Shown piece after piece: positions 1-8,208 of a stretch of 23,995 nucleotides of DNA. The DNA is from Desulfobacterales bacterium. GTDB taxonomy: Bacteria > Desulfobacterota > Desulfobacteria > Desulfobacterales > JAHEIW01. The stretch is from assembly GCA_030145015.1 (NCBI GenBank), contig JAQYWI010000069.1, positions 1 through 23,995 of the forward strand, read 5' to 3'. Each line of letters begins with the position of its first letter. Within the stretch, counting starts at the first letter, position 1. The notes under the pieces were generated by a model. It was not told the DNA's origin. It saw only the letters and a list, made by a program, of their open reading frames with translations, and searched no databases. The position numbers and the translations under genes were made by a program.

Positions 1-69
1 CGCAAGAAGGTTTTCAGGTGGAAAGAAAATCTGGGAACCGATCCGAAATTCTGGTATTTTATTGATTGA
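1..69 (+). CDS. C-terminal end of an upstream oxidoreductase subunit (partial)
   Basis: The first 22 codons of the window are open and end at TGA (67-69). The peptide ends in LGTDPKFWYFID. It lies 15 nt before the NrfD-family gene in the same direction, so the two are probably one operon. An ending of the type 'LGTxPxxxY' right before an NrfD gene is what one expects of the 4Fe-4S ferredoxin-like (NrfC/PsrB/DsrO-type) electron-transfer subunit. That identity is inferred from context; no cysteine cluster is visible in the fragment itself. Confidence 0.55.
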   Translation, partial: RKKVFRWKENLGTDPKFWYFID

Positions 70-84
70 ACCAACAGAGGCCCT

Positions 85-1332
85 ATGGAAACGACCCAAG
101 AAAAAGTTATGATGGATAAGTCTTCTAATAAAGGAATTATATCGTTTGTTTGGGATGGCATCTTATGGAATCTATCAGGCGGGATCGTCTATCAGATATA
201 TCTTTGTTGTTTGGCCGCTATGGTGATGCTGGGTATCTATGCCTATTCCGTTCAGACGAACTTAGGCCTTGCGGCTACCAACATGTCCGATATCGTCAGC
301 TGGGGGTTCTATATTGGCAATTTTACCTTTCTGGTGGGTGTGGCGGCAGCGGCCGTTATGTTGATTCTACCAGCTTATATTTTCAAGGACAGGGATCTCC
401 ATCAGGTGGTGATCATCGGTGAAGGTGTGGCCAATGGCGCGCTGGTGATGTGCCTGCTGTTTATCATTGTGGATACCGGCGGGCCCACGAAGCTATGGCA
501 TCTGATACCGGGTATCGGTATTTTTAATTGGCCTTCATCGCTGCTCACCTGGGATATCATTGTACTAAACGGTTATCTGGCCTTGAACATGCTGGTACCT
601 GCCTATATCCTTTTTTGTCAATATAACAATCGCGAACCCGACGAAAGAAAATACCGTCCATTCGTCTTTCTCTCGATATTCTGGGCCTTTTCAATTCATT
701 TGGTGACGGCTTTTCTTTATCAAGGGCTGCCTGCCAGGGCGTTCTGGAACAATCCGTTGATGGGTCCCAGGTTTTTAGCGTCGGCTTTTGCGGCCGGGCC
801 GGCTTTGATAACCGTGGTACTGCTAATTATTCGTAGTACCACCACATATAAAATCGAGGACCAGACCATTAACAAGTTGAGGATAATCATTGTCGTTTCC
901 GCAATCATTAATCTCATCATGCTTTTTTCCGAGATTTTCAAGGAATTCTACCTTCCCACCCATCACAGTCTGCCGGCAATCTATCTGTATTTCGGCCTCA
1001 AGGGTCACAATGCCCTGGTCCCATGGATCTGGACAGGGATCGGCATGAACCTCATCGGTACCCTGACGCTTATCTGGAATCCGGGCAAGAATAACGCTAA
1101 AGTACTCCTTCCGTCATGTATCCTTCTTTTTGTAGGTATCTGGATTGAAAAAGGTATGGGATTGATTGTGCCGGGATTGGTTCCTTCGCCTCTGGGGGAA
1201 GTGGTGGATTACGCCCCTAGCTGGGTGGAGATCAGTATTGCGCTGGGCATCCTGGCCATCGGCATGGCTTTTGTCACCGTTCTGATCAGACCGGCCCTGA
1301 TCATTGAGCAGCGCTATAGAGCGGGGCAATAA
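85..1332 (+). CDS. NrfD/PsrC-family membrane quinone oxidoreductase subunit
   Basis: This 415-residue protein is almost entirely hydrophobic, with about ten predicted membrane helices after a short polar N-terminus (residues 1-20). That matches the length and pattern of the NrfD/PsrC/HmcC/DsrP superfamily, which exchanges electrons between the quinone pool and an attached Fe-S subunit in the cytoplasmic membrane without cofactors of its own. The ATG at 85 follows an AGAGG about 5 nt upstream. It is the last gene of its operon: the neighbour downstream points the other way. The exact complex (Hmc, Dsr, Qrc, Nrf or a molybdopterin reductase) cannot be told because the partner genes lie outside the window. 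Confidence 0.88.
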   Translation: METTQEKVMMDKSSNKGIISFVWDGILWNLSGGIVYQIYLCCLAAMVMLGIYAYSVQTNLGLAATNMSDIVSWGFYIGNFTFLVGVAAAAVMLILPAYIFKDRDLHQVVIIGEGVANGALVMCLLFIIVDTGGPTKLWHLIPGIGIFNWPSSLLTWDIIVLNGYLALNMLVPAYILFCQYNNREPDERKYRPFVFLSIFWAFSIHLVTAFLYQGLPARAFWNNPLMGPRFLASAFAAGPALITVVLLIIRSTTTYKIEDQTINKLRIIIVVSAIINLIMLFSEIFKEFYLPTHHSLPAIYLYFGLKGHNALVPWIWTGIGMNLIGTLTLIWNPGKNNAKVLLPSCILLFVGIWIEKGMGLIVPGLVPSPLGEVVDYAPSWVEISIALGILAIGMAFVTVLIRPALIIEQRYRAGQ

Positions 1333-1396
1333 AGAAACGCTTGGGTTAGCGAGTTCTTATCTCCTGACCGAATAGAATAAATTTTATACCGCTTTT

Positions 1397-2062
1397 TTAA
1401 AGTACGATCAACTCGTAGCTCGCTGATTTGTAACCTAATTTCTTTATAATATGAAAGACGAGAATGCGGCTTTCGTAATTTTCAATAAATTGTCTCAAAC
1501 CGTGTTTGGCTCTTTGGAACTTCTGGCTCCTGAGATTGCTGATCAGGGTATTGGTATCAACATCCTGAGCCCGGCCCTCGCACAAAATCCGCGGTCCATC
1601 TCCGATAAAGACCTCCCATTCGCTGGCCACTTTAACGCCCAGGCCTTCTAAACAGGGATAAAAGGTCTCGAGAACGTATTCTTCGTATTGATCTTTGGTT
1701 TTACTGATAACATCCCAGGCCTGGTTAAATTTAACCGTATTGGCCTTGACCTCCTTCGAATAATCATCTTTTTTACCGGTGCCCACCAGAACTTTGGTTT
1801 TGTAATTCCGAATGTAGTTTTGCAGGTCGTCGTTCAGTTCCCTGTATTTTTTGTCTCGCAGCGCCTTTTCAAGATGCTCCAGATCATTGCTGATGCCTTC
1901 GAGAAATATATCGCTGTAGCGGCCAATCAGCACCGTCCAGCCGGCAACGATATGAATTCCCAGTTTATTCATTCCGGGGATGAATTTACGGATGATAAAC
2001 TTTTCGTATTCCCCTTTTTTTTCAAAGTCAACGGACCAATACTGATTGAATTTAACCGGCAT
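1397..2062 (-). CDS. Internally duplicated protein, dimeric alpha-beta barrel (NIPSNAP/Dabb-like)
   Basis: The 221-residue soluble protein consists of two copies of a module of about 100 residues. Copy 1 begins VKFNQYWSV and copy 2 VKFNQAWDV. Both continue with a Y/E-rich helix, then a GWTVLIG / EWEVFIG strand, an EG turn, a helix, and a final (Q)NYI.NYKTKVLV / QFIENYESRILV segment. This strand-helix-strand layout fits a ferredoxin-like dimeric alpha-beta barrel, so the duplication could form the dimer within one chain. No signal peptide or membrane helix is seen. The ATG at 2062 has a strong GAGGAGG 8 nt upstream. Function is unknown; no catalytic residues are recognisable. A hairpin (2116-2160) and a possible promoter lie just upstream. 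Confidence 0.75.
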   Translation of the reverse strand: MPVKFNQYWSVDFEKKGEYEKFIIRKFIPGMNKLGIHIVAGWTVLIGRYSDIFLEGISNDLEHLEKALRDKKYRELNDDLQNYIRNYKTKVLVGTGKKDDYSKEVKANTVKFNQAWDVISKTKDQYEEYVLETFYPCLEGLGVKVASEWEVFIGDGPRILCEGRAQDVDTNTLISNLRSQKFQRAKHGLRQFIENYESRILVFHIIKKLGYKSASYELIVL

Positions 2063-2115
2063 CGTTCGGTCCTCCTCGCTATAAGTTTGCGCTCGTTATT
2101 CGTCTACAGAATCTT

Positions 2116-2160
2116 GAACCGATCTCAAAAATAACAGATCGCTATTTTTGAGATCGGTTC
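2116..2160. repeat. 18-bp perfect inverted repeat, hairpin
   Basis: The arms GAACCGATCTCAAAAATA (2116-2133) and its exact complement (2143-2160) flank a 9-nt loop. The arm is nearly identical to the ends of the 149-bp element at 12875-13023 (GAACCCATCTCAAAAA), so this looks like a collapsed, body-less relative of that family. It lies about 54 nt upstream of the duplicated-domain gene, and could alternatively act as an operator or 5'-UTR hairpin. Confidence 0.8.
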
Positions 2161-2190
2161 TTATTATTTATATTTAACAAAAAGTGTCAA
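2161..2190 (-). promoter_or_regulatory. Possible promoter for the 1397-2062 gene
   Basis: On the minus strand a perfect -35 TTGACA (2190-2185) is followed after 18 nt by TAATAA (2166-2161), a weak -10 match. Transcription would begin near the hairpin at 2116-2160. Only the -35 is convincing. Confidence 0.3.
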
Positions 2191-2192
2191 TA

Positions 2193-2220
2193 AAAATATA
2201 AGCACGCCGGGGCGCCGGCG
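2193..2220 (-). terminator. Putative terminator of the Mrp operon
   Basis: Reading the minus strand past the last antiporter gene, a GC-rich stem CGCCGG/CCGGCG with loop GGCG (2205-2220) is followed by an AT-rich run, TGCTTATATTTTTATT. The layout resembles a rho-independent terminator about 55 nt after the stop codon. The T run is imperfect. Confidence 0.5.
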
Positions 2221-2274
2221 ACAGAGTCACCTATTCGGAATATCGAAACACGCGCCAACAGCCTTGACAATCCG

Positions 2275-4041
2275 TTAGATTTTTAAAGCCAAAAAAATAG
2301 TAAAAAGCACAACCGACATAAAGACGCCAAATCCAATGGCCATGGGCGTCAGACGCGCTTCAATGTTGGGATTCCGTATGTTTATAATAAAGGAGCCGGT
2401 AATTTTTGTGATTTGTTTGTCCAGGAATGACCCAAAAGCAAGTAACGGCCCCGTGCAGAATCGTATAAATAGTTGCCCTGGCATCCTGATAAACCAGTCC
2501 GTATCAAGGGTGAAAGTCGCATGGCCGCCCACCAGTTTTCTCAGCAGCCAGAAACCCAGAAAGGTGAAGATAAACATTTGGGTTAAAGAAAAAACCCGGG
2601 TGAGGGTATAGGGTACAAATTCCACCGGATACGGGAGCATCGCATAGAGGACCTTCGGAAAGACACCCAGAAAGATACACAAGAAAGCTAAAATGCCCAT
2701 GGCGATTAACATATTCAGCGGTGAATTTATGGCCGAATCTTTTAATTTGGCCCTTATTTCCGGCGACGGCTCCTCCTTTCCCTGGAGCCAGACATTCCAG
2801 GGGAGTTTCAGGCCGGTATGCAGGAAGGTTCCGATGGAGGCGGTTTCAAGCAATAAATAAACAAGGGGTTTATGAATTAATTCAGCGGCTTCGATGGTCA
2901 TGGTTTTACTGACAAACCCGCTAAACAGCGGAAAGGCGGAGATTGAGAAACCGCCGATCATGGTCAGCCAGAAGGCAATCGGCATATATTTATACAACCC
3001 GCCCAACTCACTGAATTTGGACGTTCCCACAACCAGCAGGGGACATCCCACGCCCATATAAAGCAAGGCTTTATAAATAATATGACAGAAGGCGTGGGCG
3101 GCGGCGCCGTTAAGGGCCATGCTGGTTCCGATTCCGACCCCGGCCACCATGTAGCCGACCTGTGAGACGATATGATACGATAGCAGTCTGCGACCATCGT
3201 TTTCGAGGACGGCCATGAACACAGAAAACATGGCCGAGATAACGCCCATCCACATTAAGAGGGGCACACCCGAGAAGGTAACGATCAGACAGAAAACCGC
3301 TGTCTTGGTGGTATATGCCGTCATATAGACCGAACCGCTGGGACTTGCTTCCGAGTATGCGTCCGGCAGCCAGGCATGAAAGGGCGCAGTGGCCGCGTTA
3401 ACGATAAAGCCCAGCAGCATAAGATTATAGCCTAAATATTCACCCCCCCATCCCCAGGGCATGTGAACAAAAGCGATGGATCCGGTCTGATGCGCATGCA
3501 TCAGGATGCCCGCCATGATGCAGACACCGCTGAAATGATGCCACACAATGTAGCGAATGGCGGCGGCTTTTCCTTTTTTTGTTCCGCGGAATAAAATCAG
3601 GAAAAACGGGGCCCAGGACATGATTTCAAGACAGAAGAAAAGGGTAAAAAAGTCACCGGCAAAAACGGCACCCAGGGCGCTGCCCACATAGATCATCGCC
3701 ACTGCATGCTCCCAATCGTTTTTTGCCCTGAGCGCATAGATATTCATACAAAAGGCAGCGATAACGTAAACGTACCCAAACAGCATGCTGAGTTTGTTGA
3801 TCCGGACAATGTCCAGGGTGTATTGCAAAAATGGAACGTTCCACTTGTGCAGCGCTTCCGCGGGCCCGGAAGGAATGGCACCAAATATTCCCGCAGAAGT
3901 TGACACCAGGATGGTCAGCCCCGCCAGCGGAAGTAAAAGAAAATAAGCCTGTTTGAGACGCTTCCAGGGGATAAAGGGTATGAGTAATCCGCCGAGACAA
4001 ATAACCAGCCCGGGATGGATCCAGCTATTCAATTCGATCAC
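2275..4041 (-). CDS. Antiporter-like subunit (MrpD/NuoL-M-N family), third paralogue
   Basis: This 588-residue polytopic membrane protein belongs to the proton-translocating antiporter family shared by Mrp antiporters and complex I. The helix-5 Glu is present (E139, FFCLEIMSW), followed by APFHAWLPDAY (219-229), the helix-8 Lys (K246, TTKTAVF), the central-axis Lys (K324, HIIYKALLY) and the C-terminal-side Lys (K379, GFVSKT). The helix-7 position before the HxWLPDAY motif, Lys in the paralogue at 6072-7568, is Asn here (N215). I recall this as a feature of the 'TTKTAVF' subgroup rather than an isolated defect. A C-terminal extension of about 100 residues carries two more hydrophobic stretches. 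It starts with GTG at 4041, overlapping the previous gene's TGA by 4 nt (GTGA), so translation is probably coupled. Confidence 0.88.
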   Translation of the reverse strand: MIELNSWIHPGLVICLGGLLIPFIPWKRLKQAYFLLLPLAGLTILVSTSAGIFGAIPSGPAEALHKWNVPFLQYTLDIVRINKLSMLFGYVYVIAAFCMNIYALRAKNDWEHAVAMIYVGSALGAVFAGDFFTLFFCLEIMSWAPFFLILFRGTKKGKAAAIRYIVWHHFSGVCIMAGILMHAHQTGSIAFVHMPWGWGGEYLGYNLMLLGFIVNAATAPFHAWLPDAYSEASPSGSVYMTAYTTKTAVFCLIVTFSGVPLLMWMGVISAMFSVFMAVLENDGRRLLSYHIVSQVGYMVAGVGIGTSMALNGAAAHAFCHIIYKALLYMGVGCPLLVVGTSKFSELGGLYKYMPIAFWLTMIGGFSISAFPLFSGFVSKTMTIEAAELIHKPLVYLLLETASIGTFLHTGLKLPWNVWLQGKEEPSPEIRAKLKDSAINSPLNMLIAMGILAFLCIFLGVFPKVLYAMLPYPVEFVPYTLTRVFSLTQMFIFTFLGFWLLRKLVGGHATFTLDTDWFIRMPGQLFIRFCTGPLLAFGSFLDKQITKITGSFIINIRNPNIEARLTPMAIGFGVFMSVVLFTIFLALKI

Positions 4042-4289
4042 CTCGATTTTTCCTGATAATAATCTTCATCAACAACAATAATAATACCTAGCGCTTTTGC
4101 GATTAGTATGAGCAACATGCAGCCGATCAATCCCAAGATGGCAAAAAACTGCGGCAGATATTGAAATTGGAAATGATAATGGAAGGCATGCAGGTACAGC
4201 CAGACAAAGTCTAAAATTATGCTTAGTGCCAAAACAACCCAGTAAAGCCGCCAGAACAGCTTTTTGGGATAGACTCTTAATTTGTTCAT
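4038..4289 (-). CDS. Small two-helix membrane protein of the Mrp operon
   Basis: An 83-residue protein with a basic N-terminus (MNKLRVYPKK), a Trp/Leu-rich first membrane helix (about residues 13-33), a His/Phe-rich loop (HAFHYHFQFQ) and a second helix (about 45-70), then an acidic tail. The start is placed at ATG 4289 because GGAGG (4299-4303) lies 9 nt before it. An in-frame GTG two codons upstream (4295) would be only 3 nt from GGAGG. The gene sits between two antiporter subunit genes and overlaps the downstream one by 4 nt, so it is probably an accessory subunit. I do not recognise its family. Confidence 0.7.
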   Translation of the reverse strand: MNKLRVYPKKLFWRLYWVVLALSIILDFVWLYLHAFHYHFQFQYLPQFFAILGLIGCMLLILIAKALGIIIVVDEDYYQEKSR

Positions 4290-4291
4290 GA

Positions 4292-5848
4292 TCACATGCC
4301 TCCGAAAGTATTTTTGACGGCCGTTTGGGCCAGGTCATAAATGTTAAACGTGTTCGGGAATATACAGAGCAAAATGGAAAAAATGGCAGTGATTGCCAGA
4401 GGAACAATCATAAACAGGTATAACGTCTGCCGGTTTTCGATGACGCGTTTTTTTCCAGGATAGACATCAACTTTCTCTTCGAGATCAGTTTCATAGGTTT
4501 CGGCTTGCGGCACTTTACCGAAAAAGGCCGTTCGAATGACAGGGAAAAAATAAATAACGTCTAAAATAGATCCGGCAAATATAATCAATAAAAAGAAGAG
4601 ATGGCCTGATTCAACAGCGCCCAGAGCCACATGCCACTTGCTGATAAACCCGGCCAAGGGGGGGGCTCCGGCCATTCCGAAGGCACCGATCAGGAAGGCG
4701 CCCAGGGTAATCGGCATAACTCTTCCCAGCCCGGCCATTTCGCTGATCGTCTTTATGCCGGTGATGGCGGCTATCGCACCGGCACACAGGAAGAGCGTGA
4801 TCTTCATAAACCCGTGAAACGGAATGTGGAGCATCGCACCGGTGACGGCCATGGGACTCAAGAGGGCGACGCCCAGAATGATAAATGAAAGCTGGTTGAT
4901 GGTGGAATAGGCCAGCAATCGTTTCAGGTTATTTTGACCGATGGCATAGAAGTTGGCAACCATGATGGTGAAAGACGCGATAGCGGCGAGCACTAAACCC
5001 AGGCCGAGTACCTCCATCAGTTCGATACCGTAAATATGGCAGACAATCCGGATGATGCCGAAAACGCCCGCCTTGACCACCGCAACCGCATGCAACAACG
5101 CGCTGACCGGCGTGGGCGCCACCATGGCGGTCGGAAGCCAGGAATGGATCGGCATCCAGGCGGCCTTGGCGAACCCGAGCAAAAAGCAGAAAAATATGAG
5201 AACTAATGTGAATTTCGAGGTGGAACCCAGGGCCGGTTTTAAGATGCCCATGTCGCTGAAGTCTGTTGTTCCGACCAAAAAATAGGTCATTAAGATACCG
5301 ATGAGGAAGAAAACCCCGCCGGTTAACAAATACGCCAGATACTTATGACCGGCCGCGATGGCTTCCGGTGATTCTTCATGGGCGACCAATGGATAGGTGG
5401 AAAAGGTCAATATCTCATAAAAGACGAACAGGGTGACCAAATTGGAGGAGAGCGCGATGCCGATGGCGCCCACCAAGGCCATGGCAAATGAAAAGTAATA
5501 TCGCGTCTGCGCATGTTCTTTTAAAGACCGCATGTACCCGATGGAGTAAATCGACACTAAAATCCATAGGCACGATGAAGTAGTGGCGAAAATGAGGCCC
5601 AGGGCATCTGCTCTAAACGCAAAATCGATGTTGGGAAAAAGCGCAAACCAGCTGAATTGGATCGGGCCGTTTTCCAAAACAAAGGGGGTCATGGATAGCA
5701 CGATATAAAAAAGGCCTGCGCCACCCAGCAGGGTCCAGCATTCCCTTAAATTCGGTCGTTTCCCCGAAAACAAAATCAGCAGGGCAACAATAGCAGGGCA
5801 TATAACCGCCAAAACCGGTCGATAGGCTATGGAAAATAAGTCCGTCAT
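4292..5848 (-). CDS. mrpD: Antiporter-like subunit (MrpD/NuoM-like), second paralogue
   Basis: A 518-residue polytopic membrane protein of the proton-translocating antiporter family. All the classical charged positions are present: Glu in helix 5 (FVFYEILTF, about residue 145), Lys before PIHSWLP (about 228), Lys in HAVAVVKAG (about 259), Lys in FHGFMKITLF (about 349) and Lys in GFISKWH (about 404). It therefore looks fully competent for ion translocation. ATG 5848 is chosen over the TTG one codon upstream. The ribosome site is weak, and a 223-nt gap holding an inverted repeat separates it from the preceding subunit gene, so it may have independent expression. Confidence 0.88.
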   Translation of the reverse strand: MTDLFSIAYRPVLAVICPAIVALLILFSGKRPNLRECWTLLGGAGLFYIVLSMTPFVLENGPIQFSWFALFPNIDFAFRADALGLIFATTSSCLWILVSIYSIGYMRSLKEHAQTRYYFSFAMALVGAIGIALSSNLVTLFVFYEILTFSTYPLVAHEESPEAIAAGHKYLAYLLTGGVFFLIGILMTYFLVGTTDFSDMGILKPALGSTSKFTLVLIFFCFLLGFAKAAWMPIHSWLPTAMVAPTPVSALLHAVAVVKAGVFGIIRIVCHIYGIELMEVLGLGLVLAAIASFTIMVANFYAIGQNNLKRLLAYSTINQLSFIILGVALLSPMAVTGAMLHIPFHGFMKITLFLCAGAIAAITGIKTISEMAGLGRVMPITLGAFLIGAFGMAGAPPLAGFISKWHVALGAVESGHLFFLLIIFAGSILDVIYFFPVIRTAFFGKVPQAETYETDLEEKVDVYPGKKRVIENRQTLYLFMIVPLAITAIFSILLCIFPNTFNIYDLAQTAVKNTFGGM

Positions 5849-5898
5849 CAACGTGCTTTTATCTTTCCCTCTCCGTTTGTGGATATTCCTACAAATTA

Positions 5899-6050
5899 GT
5901 GTTCAGGTGTCAGGTGTCAGTAAACAGCATTCGATGAACCCAGTCGAGTCGAAGACAGACGCTAAAAACCGGCAGATGAATCACCTGTCTGACTTCTTTT
6001 CTCTGTCCCCCGCCTTCTGTTTCTTGACACCTGAACACTGACACCTGAAA
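5899..6050. repeat. Inverted repeat element in the intra-operon gap
   Basis: GTGTTCAGGTGTCA (5899-5912) recurs as its exact complement at 6025-6038. Each end also carries a second AGGTGTCAG or CTGACACCT unit, giving tandem plus inverted copies of CAGGTGTCA around a body of about 110 bp with no ORF. It fills the gap between two antiporter subunit genes in an otherwise tightly packed operon. It looks like a small non-autonomous repeat; a role as a transcription attenuator is possible. Confidence 0.7.
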
Positions 6051-6071
6051 CCTATTAATAAGTGACTCCGA

Positions 6072-7568
6072 TCACAATCCCGTGGGGATCGCAAAGCGAA
6101 TCACCTCGTTCACGATGACCTGGTTATAAATGCCAACCAACAAGATGGCCAGCGCCAGTGCAAATGCCGGTAACAGCATGCTGAACGGCGCTTCGCCGGC
6201 ATCAGGGTTGTCGTCAGACCCTTTGTCGTCCGGCCCATTCTCCTGGGCATGCGTAAAAAGACCTTTGTCAAAAATCCTGAAAAATAAGGCTACACTGATC
6301 AAGGTGGACACCATCAAGGCGGCCACAAAACCCCATTGCCCGGCCTCTATGCCTCCGAAAAGCAAATACCATTTGCTGAAAAACCCGCATGTCGGCGGCA
6401 CCCCGATAACCGCTAAAGCGCCCACCGTAAAAATTATGGCGGTAAACGGCATCTTCTTGAAGAGGCCCTTAAAATCGTCAATACGATGACCATTGGTTCG
6501 GTACATGACCAGGCCCGCCACCATAAAGAGGCAGGCCATCATCATTGCATCATTTACAATATGAAAAATGGCCCCCTTTAAAGCGATGGTGTTGGCCACG
6601 CCGATTCCCCCGATAATATATCCGATTTCAGCGATAATCACATAACACAGCATGCGTTTAAAATCAGTTTGGGACAGGGCCATAACGGCACCAAATAATA
6701 TGGCCAGGGTCCCAAACCAAACCATGAGATCGGTGACCCGGATCACTGAAACGGGAAAATCCGGTTTAAAAACGGTGAACATGATGCGAATGACGACATA
6801 CGCCATCACCTTGGTCATTAAAGGCGCAACAGCGGCGCTGACAGCTGAGGGCGCATAGGTATAGGCATCCGGCAGCCAGCCGTGTAAGGGGAAAAGCGCC
6901 ATTTTTATACTCAGGCCGATTAAAATGAATGCAAATGCGGCCAGGATGGTTTTGGATTGATAGAGTTGGGGAAGTAATTGCGAAAGGTTCGCCATATTCA
7001 ACGAGCCGGTGGTGATATACAAATAGCCCACCCCCAGAAGGTAAAAGCTGGCGCCCATAGTGCCGATGACGACATAACGAAAACTGGCGTACACAGCTCT
7101 TTTTTCACCGATGGCGATCAGTGCATATCCGGTCAGCGAGGCGACTTCCAGCATCACAAAAAGGTTAAACAGATCCCCGGTAATACAGATGCCCAATAAG
7201 CCGGTAATCAGTAGAATGAAAAGGCTCCAAAACAGGGCGGTTTTTCCGGGCAGCTCACGCTCCACAAGTTTTTTGGAATAAATGGCCACCAACATACTCA
7301 GGCCTGATATTAAAACCAGCATGATGGCATTGAAATGATCGACCCGGTACTCGATCCCCCAGGGGGGTTCCCAGCCACCCAGCCAGTATTGGATCGTGCC
7401 GGCGCTGATCACCGTTTTGAGGATACCGATGGAGAGCAGGACGCAGCAGATCAGCGCGCCGACCGCTAGCGGGAAGGCGGCCCGCTTCATCCACCAGCTC
7501 GAGAAAAATATGAAAAAAGACGCAACAAGCGGAAGAACAACAATAATCGCGGGTAATTGATCGCTCAT
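6072..7568 (-). CDS. mrpD: Antiporter-like subunit (MrpD-like), first paralogue
   Basis: A 498-residue polytopic membrane protein of the MrpD/NuoN family. Conserved charges are E141 (LEVASLTGYAL), K222 before PLHGWLPDAY, K253 (PLMTKVMAY) and K399 (CGFFSKWY). At the central-axis position where both other paralogues of this operon have Lys (HIIYKALLY and FHGFMKITL), this protein reads HIVNDAMMMACLF, with Met344 in place of Lys and Asp340 in place of His. A charged cytoplasmic-type loop (about 438-460, ENGPDDKGSDDNPDAGE) precedes the last helix. The ATG at 7568 has only a weak ribosome site (AAAGAT). It follows the cNMP-fold gene by 18 nt. Confidence 0.88.
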   Translation of the reverse strand: MSDQLPAIIVVLPLVASFFIFFSSWWMKRAAFPLAVGALICCVLLSIGILKTVISAGTIQYWLGGWEPPWGIEYRVDHFNAIMLVLISGLSMLVAIYSKKLVERELPGKTALFWSLFILLITGLLGICITGDLFNLFVMLEVASLTGYALIAIGEKRAVYASFRYVVIGTMGASFYLLGVGYLYITTGSLNMANLSQLLPQLYQSKTILAAFAFILIGLSIKMALFPLHGWLPDAYTYAPSAVSAAVAPLMTKVMAYVVIRIMFTVFKPDFPVSVIRVTDLMVWFGTLAILFGAVMALSQTDFKRMLCYVIIAEIGYIIGGIGVANTIALKGAIFHIVNDAMMMACLFMVAGLVMYRTNGHRIDDFKGLFKKMPFTAIIFTVGALAVIGVPPTCGFFSKWYLLFGGIEAGQWGFVAALMVSTLISVALFFRIFDKGLFTHAQENGPDDKGSDDNPDAGEAPFSMLLPAFALALAILLVGIYNQVIVNEVIRFAIPTGL

Positions 7569-7586
7569 ATCTTTACAATACCGACA

Positions 7587-8120
7587 TCACATACTCAATA
7601 AATTCTGCATATCCGGATGGTCCTCGATGGCGTGCCGAAATTGCCCCGTGCGGTAATCGAGTCGCTTTTTAATGATCTCCAGAAGCCGCTGGTACATACG
7701 GAATCCCATCTCCGGATCTTGCTCAAAAAGATTATTAATCTTATCTCTTTTAAAAGAGTAAATTTCGGACGGCTCTATGCTGACAGCTTCAGTGGTGTAA
7801 ACACCATTGTCGACCATTGCCGACCAGCCGAAAGAAAATCCGGGCTTAACGGATCCGACACAGGCCGTAACTTTGTCTGAAATCCTTTGCTCCAGCAATA
7901 TATTGCCCGATCTGAGCATATAGAAGCGCTCGGCCGGTTCGCCTTCCCTGAAGAGTATTTCATCCTTATCGAATTTTAAAACGTCGATAATTTGGGATAG
8001 CCGATCCTGCATCTCATCCGTCAGGTGGTCGATCATAACGATATGTTTTAAATCTTCTCTTGTTAACACACGATTCTCCTCAAACATCTTCTGAATTTTG
8101 CACGAGTCGGAGGTTTTCAT
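7587..8120 (-). CDS. Stand-alone cyclic-nucleotide-binding-fold protein
   Basis: The central part reads LSQIIDVLKFDKDEILFREGEPAERFYML, then RSGNILLEQ and a cassette GFSFGWSAMVDNGVYTTEAVS, which is the beta-roll of the cNMP-binding (Crp-like) domain. A helical C-terminus (RMYQRLLEIIKKRLDYR) follows, with no helix-turn-helix. The usual phosphate-binding cassette FGE...R is altered: FGW replaces FGE and Tyr stands where Arg is expected, so ordinary cAMP binding is doubtful. The start is uncertain. ATG 8120 has no ribosome site and lies inside the palindrome 8103-8199; ATG 8087 and GTG 8069 are alternatives, the last with GAGGAG 6 nt upstream. Position in the operon suggests regulation of the antiporter, which is an inference. 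Confidence 0.8.
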   Translation of the reverse strand: MKTSDSCKIQKMFEENRVLTREDLKHIVMIDHLTDEMQDRLSQIIDVLKFDKDEILFREGEPAERFYMLRSGNILLEQRISDKVTACVGSVKPGFSFGWSAMVDNGVYTTEAVSIEPSEIYSFKRDKINNLFEQDPEMGFRMYQRLLEIIKKRLDYRTGQFRHAIEDHPDMQNLLSM

Positions 8121-8199
8121 ATGCAAGGCACTTAAGGCTGAGGCTATAGTGCACTATGCCTCGGCCTTAATAACGCGGCAGATGGAAACCTCCGGCTCG
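8103..8199. repeat. Nested palindromic element at the 5' end of the cNMP-fold gene
   Basis: The outer arms CGAGTCGGAGGTTTTCAT (8103-8120) and ATGGAAACCTCCGGCTCG (8182-8199) pair at 16 of 18 positions. Inside is a 39-nt near-perfect palindrome (8132-8170) with arms TTAAGGCTGAGGC / GCCTCGGCCTTAA and a central ATAGTGCACTAT. The whole unit resembles a small palindromic mobile element or a long hairpin in the mrp transcript. Confidence 0.8.
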
Positions 8200-8208
8200 C
8201 CCGTAGGG

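Noticed and set aside
2964..3197. Open frames on either strand inside the antiporter subunit genes
   Set aside because: They overlap strongly supported membrane protein genes, lack ribosome sites and have no family-like sequence.
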